NCBI GenBank assembly: GCA_964036665.1
Contig: OZ038526.1
Coordinates: 18,476,001-18,540,000 of the forward strand
Length of the DNA stretch: 64,000 bases
Direction of reading: 5' to 3'
Source of the DNA: Gordius sp. MW1
Lineage: Eukaryota > Nematomorpha > Gordioida > Gordea > Gordiidae
Positions 22,840 to 35,729 of the stretch are shown one piece after another (positions within the stretch are counted from its first letter, which is position 1; every line of letters begins with the position of its first letter). The position numbers and the translations under genes are program-made. Under the pieces are notes generated by a model that saw only the letters and a program-made list of their open reading frames with translations, had not been told where the DNA came from and made no database searches.

Positions 22840-25420
22840 ATTTCTTGTATATAAAATTTAATCCCAATGTGAAAATTGCTCAAAAACACTTTAAATTATT
22901 ATAACAGAAAAATTTATAAAAAGTATATAATTTTTGCAAAATTAAGAGCATCAACTGACAATAACTAATTTATTTCGCCATTTTTCTTAAAAGTTAAAAA
23001 AAATTTGATACGGTTGCTCAAAACACAAAAATTTAAACCATATTAACAATTGAATATATAGAATGCCAGTTTTTAAGCTATTTCAAATAAATCACGAAGA
23101 GTTGTGCTTTTAAGTAAACCACATTTTCATTTTATAAAGCAAACTTTTAAGCTTTTTTTAAACACAATCCACTTGCTTTTTTATGTCATATTATTTTCAC
23201 TTTGAGTTTTTGTTGATCAAATGAACAAGTATGTCTTACGCCTTTGATTGGTATGCTTAAAAATTCATGAAAATTTACCCACCATTTAAATAAGCATCGA
23301 TCAAGAGCTGATGCTGTTTTAAACCTTAATTTTATGATTTAAGATTGTCCTCGAAAAAAAATCGATTAGAATTTTCTAAATTCACATGTTTATACTCTGT
23401 AGTAACATACCGTTTTCTTTCAAGGTTGTAGTAAAGAAGGGTGCAGGGCTATAGAAAGGGGAATGGGGAGGAGGATTGGGTTATTTGGGCGCACCACATT
23501 AAACCGTATCTTTAATGTAGTGTGTGTAGCCAATGATTAGACTATGCGAGAGCAGCAAAGATGGATCAATGAGTGCAATTTAACCCTGAAACAAGGGGGG
23601 GAATTGAGAGGGATTTTGTTGGGTTTATACTAGTATTTAGCAGTTGAATATTTAATCTACCCTTTAACTTTAAACCAAACCCCAACTGTATTTTATACTG
23701 ATCCCATGTCTATGGGTTTTATTTTTATCGCCTGTCTCTCATAAATACCATCATTCTCGTTACTTCATAGCGGATATACCACGTGTTGGACGATATTTTG
23801 CACTAAAATTGCGCACATATTATAAACTTCGGTTTAATCTGTTCAAATGTAAAAGATTTTAGATCAATAATAATTCATGTTAAAACCATAAATTGCAACA
23901 GTATTAATTAACATTCTGCAAATTTACTTTTAAATGTCCAATTTCAAAAAATTATTGCGAGTGGCATAATCTTATTTTAATCGGAATCCCACATTACACG
24001 AGATTTTTGTGTCATTAATCAGTTTAATAACTACGATTACTAGCTTGACTTTAACATTGTCGCATAGGTAAATGTCATAGTAATTATCCACATTTCTACA
24101 TTAAATGGATGAGTCGACAATCGTTGTGTAAAAATACTGTGTTTGAATAAATAAATTTCAATATTCGATATAGAGTAATGTTTTGTAAACATATTGATGA
24201 AATATCGATACTTTTGTGTGTACACCTATGGAGAGATAGGAGCGTTCAATAAATTCTTTTCATTAAAGTTAGGGGGCGGGCCGTTATATGGAAGAGGTGG
24301 TAGGGGGGTGAGTACGGGATTGAAGTTTTACTCCGATCGCGCGTTGCTTATATATGGAAATAGGCATTGAGAATAAATAACGGTTGCGTTGCTGTGAGAG
24401 AAGCTTATACGCTGCTGCTACTGCTGTTAGTGCCAATATTAGATCCCCGGGCGGCTCCCTAACTTTTGCACCCCCTCCCCCTTTGAAAATCTCTTCTTCC
24501 TCACCATTATCGACCCTTCTCATCCCCTACAGCACCCTACTACTCCACTGATCTGATCCGGCTTGTAACTTAAATAAAAAAATATATATATTGTTTTTGT
24601 TCATATACTCGAACAATAATCATTCGCAGAGTCTTGATTTTAGTGCTATATCCATATAACTTTTAAATATCCCGGCATCCCGCGCATCCCTACAGCCATT
24701 TCATTGATATATCGAACGGCCTCTCTCAAAGGAAAAGGTAATATTTTTATGGATACCTAAAAAATAGTTAGCTGGCATGTTTGTAAAAATAAAAAAAATA
24801 AGTTTTGTATGATAGGCGATACTTTTTGTTATTCGAAGGTATACATACTTTTTATTAGCTATTACGCTAACTAGGATACCGTAAAAGACCTTTGTTGCAC
24901 CCACCATGTTACTCGATTTAAATGATCGTTGAGAGTTAAATCGTGTAAAAAGTGTGGTGAAATCGTTTTTAATTTATAACAAGCAAGAAAAAATGTTAAC
25001 GCTAATATTTTGCTGGTTAATATTTTCTATTAAGTCCTCCCATAACAATTCTTTTAACCGATGTGGCCTGCGCCAATCACACTTTCCCTAACATTCCCTT
25101 AAATAGCTAGCGTTTGTGAAGCGATCGTTACAGACCTTTGCTCGGCGCTAAAGCTAATCGAATCGAACATTATAGTCAGGCGATTGTAAAAATCATCATA
25201 CATTTTATACACGCATTTTACTCTCCCCTACTAATTCTTTTCTAACGTTTTATCCCAAGGTTACTTTTAAAAATTAGAACATCCATTCCCCCCCCCCGGC
25301 TTCAAAAGCTTGGCCAAAGCACTAAAAACGTGAGCATCACCGCGATCCGCCGAAATCATTGTGGTTGTTTTTTAAGTTGCACTCCTGCAAAAAAGCATTA
25401 TCTAGGACAAATCTTAGGGG
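22840..25420. other. Spacer upstream of paramyosin; GC-richer island at 24280-24560
   Basis: Mostly AT-rich. 24280-24560 stands out by higher GC, CTGCTGCTACTGCTG and a TATATATGG. It could be a promoter, enhancer or first exon, but no splice or coding evidence was found. 25020-25200 is also of higher complexity, without a recognisable gene. Confidence 0.3.
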
Positions 25421-25428
25421 GTCGTTTG

Positions 25429-25495
25429 CTATATAAGAGTTAAAAAGTGTTTCACCAACGTATAAAAGGATTCGGGAGCGCGAGTTATTCCACAT
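25429..25495 (+). promoter_or_regulatory. Candidate paramyosin core promoter
   Basis: Two TATA-like boxes, CTATATAAGAG at about 25430 and TATAAAAGG at 25461-25469, lie about 630 bp upstream of the exon carrying the paramyosin start codon. That exon begins after a splice acceptor, so an upstream non-coding first exon is required. A start near 25490 would suit. Inference from position and motif only. Confidence 0.35.
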
Positions 25496-26095
25496 AATAA
25501 ATTGTAATATATATTTCTAATTCCTTCCCCTATCTAAACATTTTGTGTAAATATTGTCCTATAATTTATAATTAAATTGAATAGGAATTCTCAATTATTC
25601 TCCCCCTTCTTCCTTGCCTTTTATCAATAAATTTGCCCCGTTTAGTGTTTATCAATATTCGTTTGTCGTCCCCATTTAACTTTGTTAAGTTTGTGAATTG
25701 ATTTTGTTTAATATATATATCCGAAATCCATAAAGTAATCACTGCGTTTTTTTTATAACTTATATCCCATTTATTTACTCACCATAGATTTCAATAGACA
25801 AATTCACGGCATTGTACAAATTGTTAATCATTTACCCACAATTCTAATATTTGGATAATTATTATAGAGTAAGCTACAATTGTTTGTCTTTTAATTATAC
25901 TTCCCAATTGCTATTTTCTTTGCCCACTTATAAAACCTTAGGTGTCAATAATTTTCTTTTATGGGGGACGGATGAAATATAATCATACGCAAAACTTGTT
26001 ATTTAAGCTTTTGTGCCATTAGATCTCGGCCTGCTTATTAATTGCTATGCAATTTATGTATTTTGGTCTAACTTATTTCTTGTTAAATTTTAGAA

Positions 26096-29000
26096 ATGTC
26101 CGCAATAATTAAACGAACCTATCTTACCAGAGATATCGGACCTTCGTCAGGCTTAGACGTATGGTCCCCTGAGTTCAGTAGACTTCAGGTACAAATTTAC
26201 AAAACTTAAAATATCCATTTTACGTGATTGTTTTTTAAAATACTTTTTTTAGGATAAAATTCGTCTTTTGGAAGAAGATTTGGACAATGAAAGGGAACTA
26301 AGAGCTAGAGTAATTAAAATATTTCTTTTAAAATTGATTTAATTGACTAGTCTTTTTGCGTTTGTAGTACTCTGTTCGTTTCTTTTCACAATTAGTTAAG
26401 AATTTATTCTAAAATTTTAAACCATCTTTAAATTGGATCTGTTAAACAGAATTGCCTAAATGTAATATTAAATTAATAAATTAGCCTTTTGGATATATTA
26501 ATCTACATTTTTTCGTTTACGGTCCCCCGATATCATATTTAATTAATATTAATTAGTATTCCTTCATGATTGTAATAGATCGATAGGGAAAGAAATGATT
26601 TGGGAGTACAACTTTTGGCGATAAATGACAGGCTCGAGGACGCTGACAATATTACCCAACAACAGGTAAAAAGACATAGTATGATGTTTTTAAATAAACG
26701 GATCTTTAAATATATAGGCGGATGTGAACAGGAAACGTGATCAGGAAATTGGAAAACTGAGAAAACTGTTGGACGATTTGCATCTTGAGCAAGAAGACTA
26801 TGCCAATTCCATCCGTCAAAAGCATCAATCTCAACTTGGAGAACTGAACGAAATTATCGAACAATTGCAAAAGGCTAAGAATAAGTAAATTTTGAAAACA
26901 ACTAATTACACCCGTAAAATAAGATCGTTATTCTTTTTAAACTATCAAATGCGCTCATGAAATACTCAGAATTATGTAGTATTTGATGTAAGACTACATT
27001 AATACTCCATTTTGTGCAGGATGGACAAGGATAGGCAAAAGTTGCACATGGAATTGATCGACGCCTCCTCTCAACTCGACGCAGTCACTAAGGACAAGGT
27101 ATTTAGTTTGTCATATTTGTGATATCAAGTACTTTTGTAATTTTTGAGACCCTAGAATGAACCTTTTGTTGAACTTTTTAGCTGGCCGCTGATCGTACGA
27201 TCGACAAACTACAGTCTCAGGTCAATGAGTTCAGCCTTAAAATTCAGGAACAAACGAGGCTTCTCATTGAAGCAAACGCTGTACGAGATCGCTTGAGTAA
27301 GGAGAACAATGACTTGTTGCAGGAATGCAAAGACGCTAACGCTGCCAAAGAACAAATAATTCTCTTGAAGAATGATATTCAACGTGCCTTAGATGACACC
27401 AGGAGAAGCTTGGACGAAGAACTAAGGGTAATTGAAAACTTACATAATTATATTTATATGTAAACTTCTCTAAAATTTTCATAAGATTAAAACGTATATT
27501 TTTAAATTATGAACTTAGATAAAACAAACCCTCCAAACTAATTTGAGAAGCCTCGAAAGTGAAGTAGATCACCTCAGGTTACAAATTGAGGAGGAAACCG
27601 AATTAAAATTAGAGATTGAGCGTCAATTGGTTAAAGCTAACAATGATGCCGCCGCTTTCAGGAGCAAATTCGAACAAGAAGTTATTTTGCACCAGGAAGA
27701 AGTCGAAGAATATAGGTAAATTAAATATGATCTTTAACATATAAATTTTGTTATATTTTAGGCGTAAATTAGCACAAAAGATTGCCGAGTTCGAAGAACA
27801 GCTCTCACAACTGCATGCGAGATGCACCAACCTCGAAAAAGCGAAAGCTCGTCTACAATCCGAATTAGATGTCACATTAATTGATCTAGACAAGGTGATC
27901 CTTTAATAATTTGAACATATTAAATCTTCTTATTTTTTGTTAATTCTGTTTAGGCCAATCAAAACATTGCGCTGTTGGAAAGTAAAGTTCAGCAATTAGA
28001 AAAAGCCTTAGCAGACTACAAAATTAAGAATGAAGCTTTGCTTCGAGAATTGGATGAAGCCCAAAAACTTTTGCGATTGGCCCAAGGTGAATTGGCAAAG
28101 GCTCGCTCAGAAAATGAAAAATTGAATGAACGCAATAATGCTTTGGTTCGTGAAAACAAGAAGTTATTGGGTATGGCTTTAAATATATATTGTGGGTGTC
28201 ATGTTAATCTTTATTATTAATTGACAGATGATATTGGCGAACTCAAGGGACAACTTAGTGATGCCAATCGCAGGAACCACGAATTGGAGGTTGCTTTAAA
28301 GAGGATGGAAGATGAAAGAAACGAATACGCAGCACTGTACAAAGAGGCTGAAAATGGCCGCCGCATTGAGGAAGCCAGAGCTCTTAAAGCCATGGCTGAT
28401 CTCAGTGCAGCCAAAGCCGAATTCGAGAGAAGGCTTCAAGAGAAAGAAGACGAGCTCGAACATACCAGGTAACTTTAAAACAAGAATCCATTGACATTAT
28501 ATGAATATCTCAAAAAAAATTAATTGTTTGGATTTCCCCTTTCATTTTCCTAACAGTATTAAATGTTATGATTTATAGGAAAGCTATGCAAGCCGAAATC
28601 GACGCACTTACAGCTCGTATTGCAGATGTTGAGGCGAAGATGCGTGCCGAAATCCAAAGAATCCGTAAGAAACTGGGAGCTGAAATTGCAGAATTGGAAC
28701 TTTCCTTGGATCATGCTAACAAGACCAACATTGAAAACATGAAGACAATTAAGAAGCTACAACAACAACTCATGGTAATATAATGAATGGCAATTTTATA
28801 TTCACAATTAATGTTAATTCCAGGATGTAAAATCTCAATTTGATGATGCACAACGCCAATTACAAAGCGCTTTGGATCAATTATCAGTGTTCCAAAGGAA
28901 AGCAGCTGCTCTTCAAGGTGAATTGGAAGAAGTTCGTACTCAACTTGACCAGGTAATTAACTATTTAGATATTTAACCTTAACGATATGGACATATAACT

Positions 29001-30077
29001 GATTATATCCATTTTAATTTAAGGCTTTCCGTGCTAAGAAACAAGCGGAAACGGAAGCCGAAGAGGCCTCGGCACGGGCTAACGAATTGGCATCTGTTAA
29101 TGTATCTTTAACCAACCTCAAGGCTAAATTAGAAACTGACTTAGCCGGATTATCTGCCGAACTTGATGACACTCATAAGGTTAGTTTGATGCTGTGATAA
29201 ATTTTACATTTCGATATCATTAAATTCCTAACCTACAATTTTATCTCGACTATAGGAGCTTAAGATTTATCAAGAGAGAGCCGCCAAGTCGGCTGCTGAT
29301 GCACAGAGGTTCGAAGACGAATTGAGACACGAACAAGAACAATCCATGAAAATTGACACACTGAGAAAATCTGCGGAACAACAAGTAATCTTTGTCTAAT
29401 TAATTTTTTTAAGGACTTACAATTTTTTTGTTTTTTTAGGTTAAAGAACTTCAAATTAGAATACAAGAAGTTGAGGCTCAAGCACTCGTCACTGCCAAAC
29501 GTATGGTCTCAAAACTTGAAGCAAGAGTAAGATTCTAAATTATACATTTCGCTTATAAATGGATTTCATATAACTATTTTTATATATAGGTTAGAGATTT
29601 GGAATCATTATTTGAAAGCGAAAAGAAAGCTCATCAAGAAACACACAAAAACCTTAGAAAGAAAGATCGTCGCGTTAAGGAGCTTACTATTATGATGGAA
29701 GAGGAACACCAAAAATCAGCAAATTTCATTGATACTATTAACTTGTTGAACGAGCGTTTAAAGAAATACAAGGAACAAGTTGGCGATATAGTAATTTTTT
29801 AATATGAAATTTATACCAGTTGTATGTCGTTTTATGTCATAATGACAATTTATATTGATTGTTTTATTAGGAAACATTAGCCGTCCAACATCTTGCCAAA
29901 TCTAGAAGGTTCCAGAAAGAATTAGAAGATCAAGAAGCTAGAGCTGATATGGCTGAGAATAATTTGGTGCGATTGAGAGCCAGAAATAGAGGAACTATAT
30001 TTGCTGGACCTAGGGTTAGTGGATCTCCTGTACCTGCTGAATATGTTGTTCCAGTGCCAAAGCTTATTTATGATTAA
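26096..30077 (+). CDS. Prm: Paramyosin, complete spliced gene
   Basis: Paramyosin forms the core of invertebrate muscle thick filaments as a two-chain coiled coil. Seventeen coding exons join to 2622 nt, 873 residues plus stop, the usual family length (about 870-880). Exons: 26096-26188, 26253-26309, 26579-26665, 26718-26884, 27020-27098, 27182-27427, 27519-27715, 27762-27894, 27954-28170, 28228-28468, 28579-28774, 28824-28952, 29024-29179, 29256-29384, 29440-29526, 29590-29790, 29871-30077. All introns are GT-AG, about 50-270 bp, with consistent phases. A non-helical N-terminus of about 30 residues (start MSAIIKRTY) is followed by continuous heptads. Paramyosin-type blocks include [32 protein letters not shown] and [18 protein letters not shown]. 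The tail ends [10 protein letters not shown]. The start exon follows the acceptor TTTTAG at 26093, so the 5' leader is spliced. Myosin rods share the heptad pattern, but no motor domain is present and the conserved blocks are those of paramyosin. Confidence 0.95.
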
Positions 30078-30510
30078 TAATGGCTGCCTTTTAGTCTTTT
30101 TACATACGTCATACCTTTTTAATATCTACTAAACGTAATTCGTTAAAACTCAAGAAATGCGATGGATTAGGCATAGTCACTGCCTTTAATTAAGGATAGA
30201 ACCTTTTAATTTAATAGGATAAGTTGAAAACGTTAGATTTATTACATTTTAATAGCAAATTTTAATTTTCTGCTTCAATTAGTGCCATTGTGTTACAGCC
30301 ACTATTATGTGTGTAAAGAGCCTTTCACTGTAGTTTTTTGTTCTATAATCTCAGCTATTTCTCTTACTTCTTTATCTATCCTGTTATTAAGTTTATATTA
30401 CTGTTATGTGAAAGCTACTATAAATTAGCTAAATATTAAACTTTATGTGTTTTAAAAGTCGTTTTGCCGATTAACCTATCGATAAATATTTCATCTTTTG
30501 GTTCGATATA

Positions 30511-30516
30511 AATAAA
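30511..30516 (+). terminator. Candidate poly(A) signal, proximal
   Basis: AATAAA about 430 nt after the 873-codon stop, followed by a T-rich stretch. It could end the transcript using the terminal exon 29871-30077. Confidence 0.4.
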
Positions 30517-30943
30517 TCCTTCTTCCACGTTATTTTGTTATAACTTAATGATTTTCAGCTATTCTACGTAAACACATGTTCATATATTACCTATAATACG
30601 AATTAATGTGTTACATATCTTAATCATTATACACAATTACTCTTATATAATTATATTTGTTAATGGTTTGAATAAATTTTTTATTATCCTTTATTCTAAA
30701 TTAGATATAAGGTAAGTCGTAAGAGTTATGAAAGTCAAGGCATCTCTAACCACAGCTTATTAAAATGTCGTTTAGATTGATATGGTATGGCTTTTGCATG
30801 ATATTTCATATTTTTCTTCTTTAACTTGTGCATGCCTTTTTTCTTGTAATTATTCAATGAAAGGCTTTTACCACCTTATTGTAATAGTTCCCACCACCAC
30901 TAAAAATATTTAACTTTAACTTTGTTATTTCCAAAAAATAAAG

Positions 30944-31087
30944 GAAGCATATTACGACAATGTAATTTGTGGCCCAAGAAGGCGCCGTGGCAGCATAATT
31001 GACACCGTGGAAGTAGTACCAGGGCCGGTCCATCATCATGGACTCCCCTTGGTTCAGCCCCGACGATATTCCGTTATTTCATTTTAA
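30944..31087 (+). CDS. Candidate alternative terminal exon of paramyosin
   Basis: A GC-richer open segment in AT-rich flank, 47 codons plus stop, reading EAYYDNVICGPRRRRGSIID, then TVEVVPGPVHHHG, and ending RRYSVISF. An AG at 30942-30943 precedes it. Inside the last regular exon the sequence AGG|GTTAGT (donor at 30015) is close to donor consensus, and both sites are phase 0. Joining them would swap the short [10 protein letters not shown] tail for an arginine- and histidine-containing tail and give a 900-residue isoform. The acceptor's pyrimidine tract is weak (A-rich just before AG). No homologue of this tail is recognised, so this is an inference from frame, phase and composition. Confidence 0.5.
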   Translation, partial: EAYYDNVICGPRRRRGSIIDTVEVVPGPVHHHGLPLVQPRRYSVISF

Positions 31088-31761
31088 GCATGGACACTAT
31101 GAATGACATTATAAAGAACCATTTTATCTCATATTCCACACTCTCTATACAACTCTAACTCATTGTCCCTACCTATTTATTTTCTGCCTATAGGACACCC
31201 TCCTATAATAGTCTTTTGTAATTAATTAAGAGTTTATTTCACCTAAAGTATTGTTAAGCATTTATTTAGGCATGACCCGGAATCATTTACAAAGAGGCGT
31301 ACAATGTAAAGAACTAGTCTAAGCATCAATATAATATTTTGCGAAAACTTCTTTTTAATGGTCAGTTGCGTACATCTTTTGTTTTTTTACCCTTCTTTCT
31401 AAGTTTTATACTTAAGTACTTTATAGTATCGCCTTGAAACGCTTTAGACTATGGCAACACTTCATTTTTCCTACTCTTCACTTTTACTCCATTCATTTAT
31501 CTTATTTTCTTAATTATGGATAACAATTCTTTACAGTCTTACATTTACATACACTTATGCATTAGTTTTTCACGTAAATTATATTATTTTATGCGATATC
31601 AACTTCCTTCTTTCATATTCACCCTTAATTATATTTTTATTGCATCGCTTGGAATTTCTCAATAAAATTTCAGCATTTATACTTGAAATACACATACAAT
31701 TTTTGTATTGATCAATACTATCCTTATTATGTTATGTGTTATTGAAATATTATATGATTGC

Positions 31762-31767
31762 AATAAA
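31762..31767 (+). terminator. Candidate poly(A) signal, distal
   Basis: AATAAA followed by a T- and GT-rich stretch (TTGCCTTTCTGTTTTCC). Placed to end a transcript that contains the candidate exon 30944-31087. Confidence 0.4.
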
Positions 31768-31799
31768 TTTGAAACAAAATCGCTATTGCCTTTCTGTTT

Positions 31800-33892
31800 T
31801 CCGTTTCAAACTTTTACTAACTCAATCGAGCTATGGTTAATTTACAAGATAATGGCACTGATTTATATAGATGCTTTGTAATAACATCTTTGGCACAACT
31901 AACAAATAAGTTAATTAATTCTTAAATTTATAATATTTATTTAAAGCTTTGCTATGAGAGGATAAAAATGTGAAGAACATCTTGATTTAATAAATTCCTT
32001 ATTTAAATTATAAATATCTATATCGATAAAGAGGCATGTGGCACTTTTAATTATGGAACAATATTTACAGGCCCACAAATAGGTGTAATTAATCTCTAGT
32101 AATTCTCTCAATTATTAAATTTTAATTAATTTAAAAAATTTAAATTTGAGTTGTGCTAACATAAAGTATCACATTATTGAGGGGAGGTCTATGCCTATTA
32201 ACATTAAGAAACGATTAAGAGTCCTGGGGTCTAATTTGATGAAATCGATCATGCCTTAGCTTACAAACACATTTTCAGTCTGCGATCAGCTCTGATTTCA
32301 AATGTCATATAGTTATCAATTTTAGCACGAATTACTAAGGTATACCAGGTTAAAAAACTTATACATGGCAGGACCCTTTAACTGTGGGGTTAAAAGGATG
32401 CTGTAGCCTTTGCCAATAGCCTAGGAAGATCGTTGCTCTTTCCTGACACTCTGCCTGTCTCGCGTCCGCTCGTTCCCACACGACCCTAAATAAGTGAATG
32501 AACTTTAGGTGATTGAAAAGGAGTCATTACTGCCCATGTACTAACACATTATGGACACTCTGTCAAACGATTGATTAAAAATTTAGTCTAGTTGCGCTGA
32601 TTTTTACGAATGGACAAATAGGTCACTAACTCCGATGCCATGATCGCCTCGTCCGACGTGTTACAGACGCTTGGTGTCGTTTAAATAAATATGATTTTTG
32701 CACTATTTTAACAGCGCTGCTAGAATATTAATTTGGGATGTGGGGGAAAAACCTATCGACGACAGGGCTCAAATTGACTTTCAAGGGTTGACGGTTGGGG
32801 AATAAAAATGACGAATTAACGCCCTTCGGTTATGTGGCAAAAAATGATGGGGATGACACAACTGAAGGGTGAGTAGAATCTCATTTTTCATTTTACCACC
32901 TTGATTAAAGTGTCTGAATTTTTGAAAAATGTGACATAAAACACATGCCCCTCCCTCATTTACATGCATGGCAGCTAGGGCATATAATTAGATATACTTT
33001 TTAAATTAGTCTTTACTTTTTATTAAAGGCTTTACCTTTTGATACATTAAAATATGCTTTAAATTCTTTTATACAAACATGCTTTTATTTCATAGCACCA
33101 ATAAAAACGATTGTGACATTAAGGGTTCGATGTGATTTTATACACAACAACCTTACTCCTTTCTTAATTTAATTGCCGTCAAATTTAATTGCTTTTTATA
33201 TAAACTTTGTGTAAGTTGAAGAAACTGAAAGAACAGTTGATTATAACAAGCTTTAGAATCGTATTAAACCAATATATTAATATATGTATATATTTATATT
33301 TATTCCTCAAACAATGCCCAAAAATCTAATAGTCAAAAATTTATTTTATTAAATTTTCCCAGCATGTTACCTTCAATCCAATCATTATTTTATGAGAAAT
33401 TGGCTAAATACTATCTATTTTATACAATCACTAAAAGTTAAGTAAACAAATAAGAGGTCGGCTATTATTTTAAAGCAATCTTTTAATTTTTAATTGATAG
33501 AATTGACATTAAATTTTGTTTAAATTGCACTGTTTGTAAAATTTTCATTTCTTCTTCAATATTTAAAATATTATTTTACCTATTAACACAGTTCAAAAGT
33601 TAAGGTGAATACTCTTTGTTAATCTTACATTTTTCCACGACCTAAATTCTATGGGTCAATATAACCCCGAAGTTTAACTCGACGCAATTCTAAAATTAAA
33701 AGGACTTAAAATAAACACTTATAATAATAAAACGTCTGGGCTTAATTAGAGCCCATAAAGTTTATATAATAAGTGCATATTTTATAGCCTTTTATGGGTT
33801 AACAGGCATATTTATAGGTTTTTCTTCGATTATTATTTAGGCAAAACTTTAAGGCAGTAAAATTAATATTAATAACATATAGTTATTTTATA
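31800..33892. other. Spacer, no gene recognised
   Basis: AT-rich, with a higher-complexity patch at 32380-32900 that shows no convincing coding frame or RNA structure. Confidence 0.4.
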
Positions 33893-33900
33893 AAAAGGAC

Positions 33901-34032
33901 CATGGGCGTACCCAGGTTTTGAATTAAAGGGGGGGGGGGGGCAAAACGTTTAAAAGTTCATTTAAAGGGGGGCAAAACGTTTCCGTAAATTAGGGGGGGG
34001 GGCAGCCGCTGCCCCCCCTGCGTACGCCCATG
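33901..34032. mobile_element. Short TIR element, 132 bp, 8-bp TSD
   Basis: CATGGGCGTACCCAGG at the left and CGTACGCCCATG at the right. A perfect 8-bp duplication AAAAGGAC flanks it at 33893-33900 and 34033-34040. The interior has three G-runs and two copies of GGGCAAAACGTTT-type sequence. Confidence 0.9.
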
Positions 34033-34040
34033 AAAAGGAC

Positions 34041-34960
34041 CATTTATTATAAAAGATGTAATTTTGAAAAGGATCTACATTTTTAAATGATTAGGAAGTT
34101 ATGTCTTGTTAAAAACTTGAATTTTACATATAAATTGCCTCCTATTTGATAGTTGTATAATCCTCAAATAATATATTTTCTATATACTCTTAACTTAAAA
34201 TTATTTTCTCAACAGTTTATTTGTTGCCAAATTTATCATAAAAATTATGAAATAATCATAATGAAAGGCAAGGTTTCATTATATTAAATTAGCAATTTCT
34301 AACAGCTAAAACAAAAACAAAATTTAGTAAGACAACAAGAAACACGGCTGGCTTTAATGGGTGTTTGTGACCCAGGCCTCGAGAAATCCCTTATATTTCA
34401 ACTATCGGTAAAAAATGCACATGTTTGTACAAACATTCTCTAATATTTTTTGTCGGGTTATTAAAAATTTCTGATCTCTACATGTAATAACTTTATTCTC
34501 ATGAACTTTGAAATATGCAATGGATCATATTGATCCTTTATCCAAAAACGGCCGAAAGGAGCAATCTTATAAATTATGTACCCTAAATATATTAATTCTC
34601 ATTAATTATTCAAATAAGCAAAATAGCTTAAAAATCATATAAAAAAAATGTAAAAAATATATTGCTTTCAGTTAATATACACCAAAATAAACTTTTAAAT
34701 TATACTCTTAAACGTCTACAAGTTATATCTCAAAAAACTTTCAAATTAAAGTTAAAGAGTTAACTTTTATTAGTAATACTACGAATGATGCAAACAAGCA
34801 TAAATGGAATAAAACGGTCATATAAATTTAAAATGAGATCTAAATTATTATTATCATCTAAAATGTGCCAAGAGTCGGCAGACGCTTTGAAGTTGTATCG
34901 AATTTTGACAATTTTTAGTTGTTGTATGAGTATGGGTCAAAAGGAATATCTAGATTTTGA
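34041..34960. other. AT-rich spacer, nothing recognised
   Basis: Only short, low-complexity frames. Confidence 0.4.
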
Positions 34961-34965
34961 ACTAA

Positions 34966-35721
34966 TTATGCCAAATGGTCAGAATATTTTGCACTTTTAG
35001 GCTTCTCTGTGATAGCAAGAATATGTTTCGATGGTGGCCAAATTCCGGCTGGATTAACGGCCGAAACTCTAAAATCAAGTTCTCTTTTATAGGGGAGATC
35101 TTTGATAAATGCATTTGTTCCTGTCCATGGCTGCTCGTTTATTCTGGTCCAATCATCGCTATCGGTTAATCCACGCTTTTCAATATTAGGTAAAGCCTAG
35201 CAAACCACTCTCAAAATTGTTAGGAGGAGGCAGCCAAGATAAAGATACATAACCAAGTCCATACTCTTTGATTTGCAATTGCTGAGGAGCATAAGGGAGA
35301 TCGTAGCCGCAATTAGTTTTAATAGGGGCTGTAAAGGGATTCACTTGGTTAAAATAGGATGAGGCATAAAGGGTAATCACTTTGCCAAGAGAATCAAGAA
35401 GAGCTGTGGGAACTTATCTTCCCCTCTAAAGAAGGGTCTGAGGGCTCCAGGTTTGAGGTTCTTTTGAAGAGCGGTCTGGATTAAAATGTTGCCTCTTGCC
35501 TGTGTTAAAGCTTGAGGTAGTGTAGAGGGTGCCTGCCATATTTGCCAAATTGATGAGACATTCCGAAAAAAAAAATTTTCAGTAAAACTTATACCTTGCC
35601 CGAAATAGAATATGGCCTCAAAGTCGTCAAGAAGCATTCCCAAAAGTTTGCTGGGATAGGCTGCAAGCCACTTGTGACCAGAACCCTTTGTAATGCTTGC
35701 TAATTTCGCAGTTCGATCATA
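34966..35721 (-). pseudogene. Decayed gene fragment with a fibronectin type III-like segment
   Basis: Three minus-strand frames follow each other with two frame changes (near 35380 and 35190). The first carries SGHKWLAAYPSKLLGMLLDD and ALTQARGNILIQTALQ. The second carries PTALLDSLGKVITLYASSYF and then APQQLQIKEYGLGYVSLSWL. The third carries DDWTRINEQPW and LDFRVSAVNPAGIWPPS, then a stop at 34966. The last two together look like a fibronectin type III domain: the early Trp, the later Trp, and the FRVSAVNPAG strand typical near its end. I do not recognise the upstream part. A possible splice acceptor (AATTAG) precedes the segment at 35701. Either a gene remnant or retrocopy, or a real exon set with assembly errors. 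Confidence 0.5.
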
Positions 35722-35729
35722 TTAAAACG

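Noticed and set aside
24284-24523. 79-codon minus-strand frame in the GC-richer island
   Set aside because: No similarity recognised; the composition is better explained by a regulatory or leader region.
28217-29481. Minus-strand frames across the paramyosin exons
   Set aside because: Shadows of the coiled-coil coding sequence; they do not respect the splice sites.
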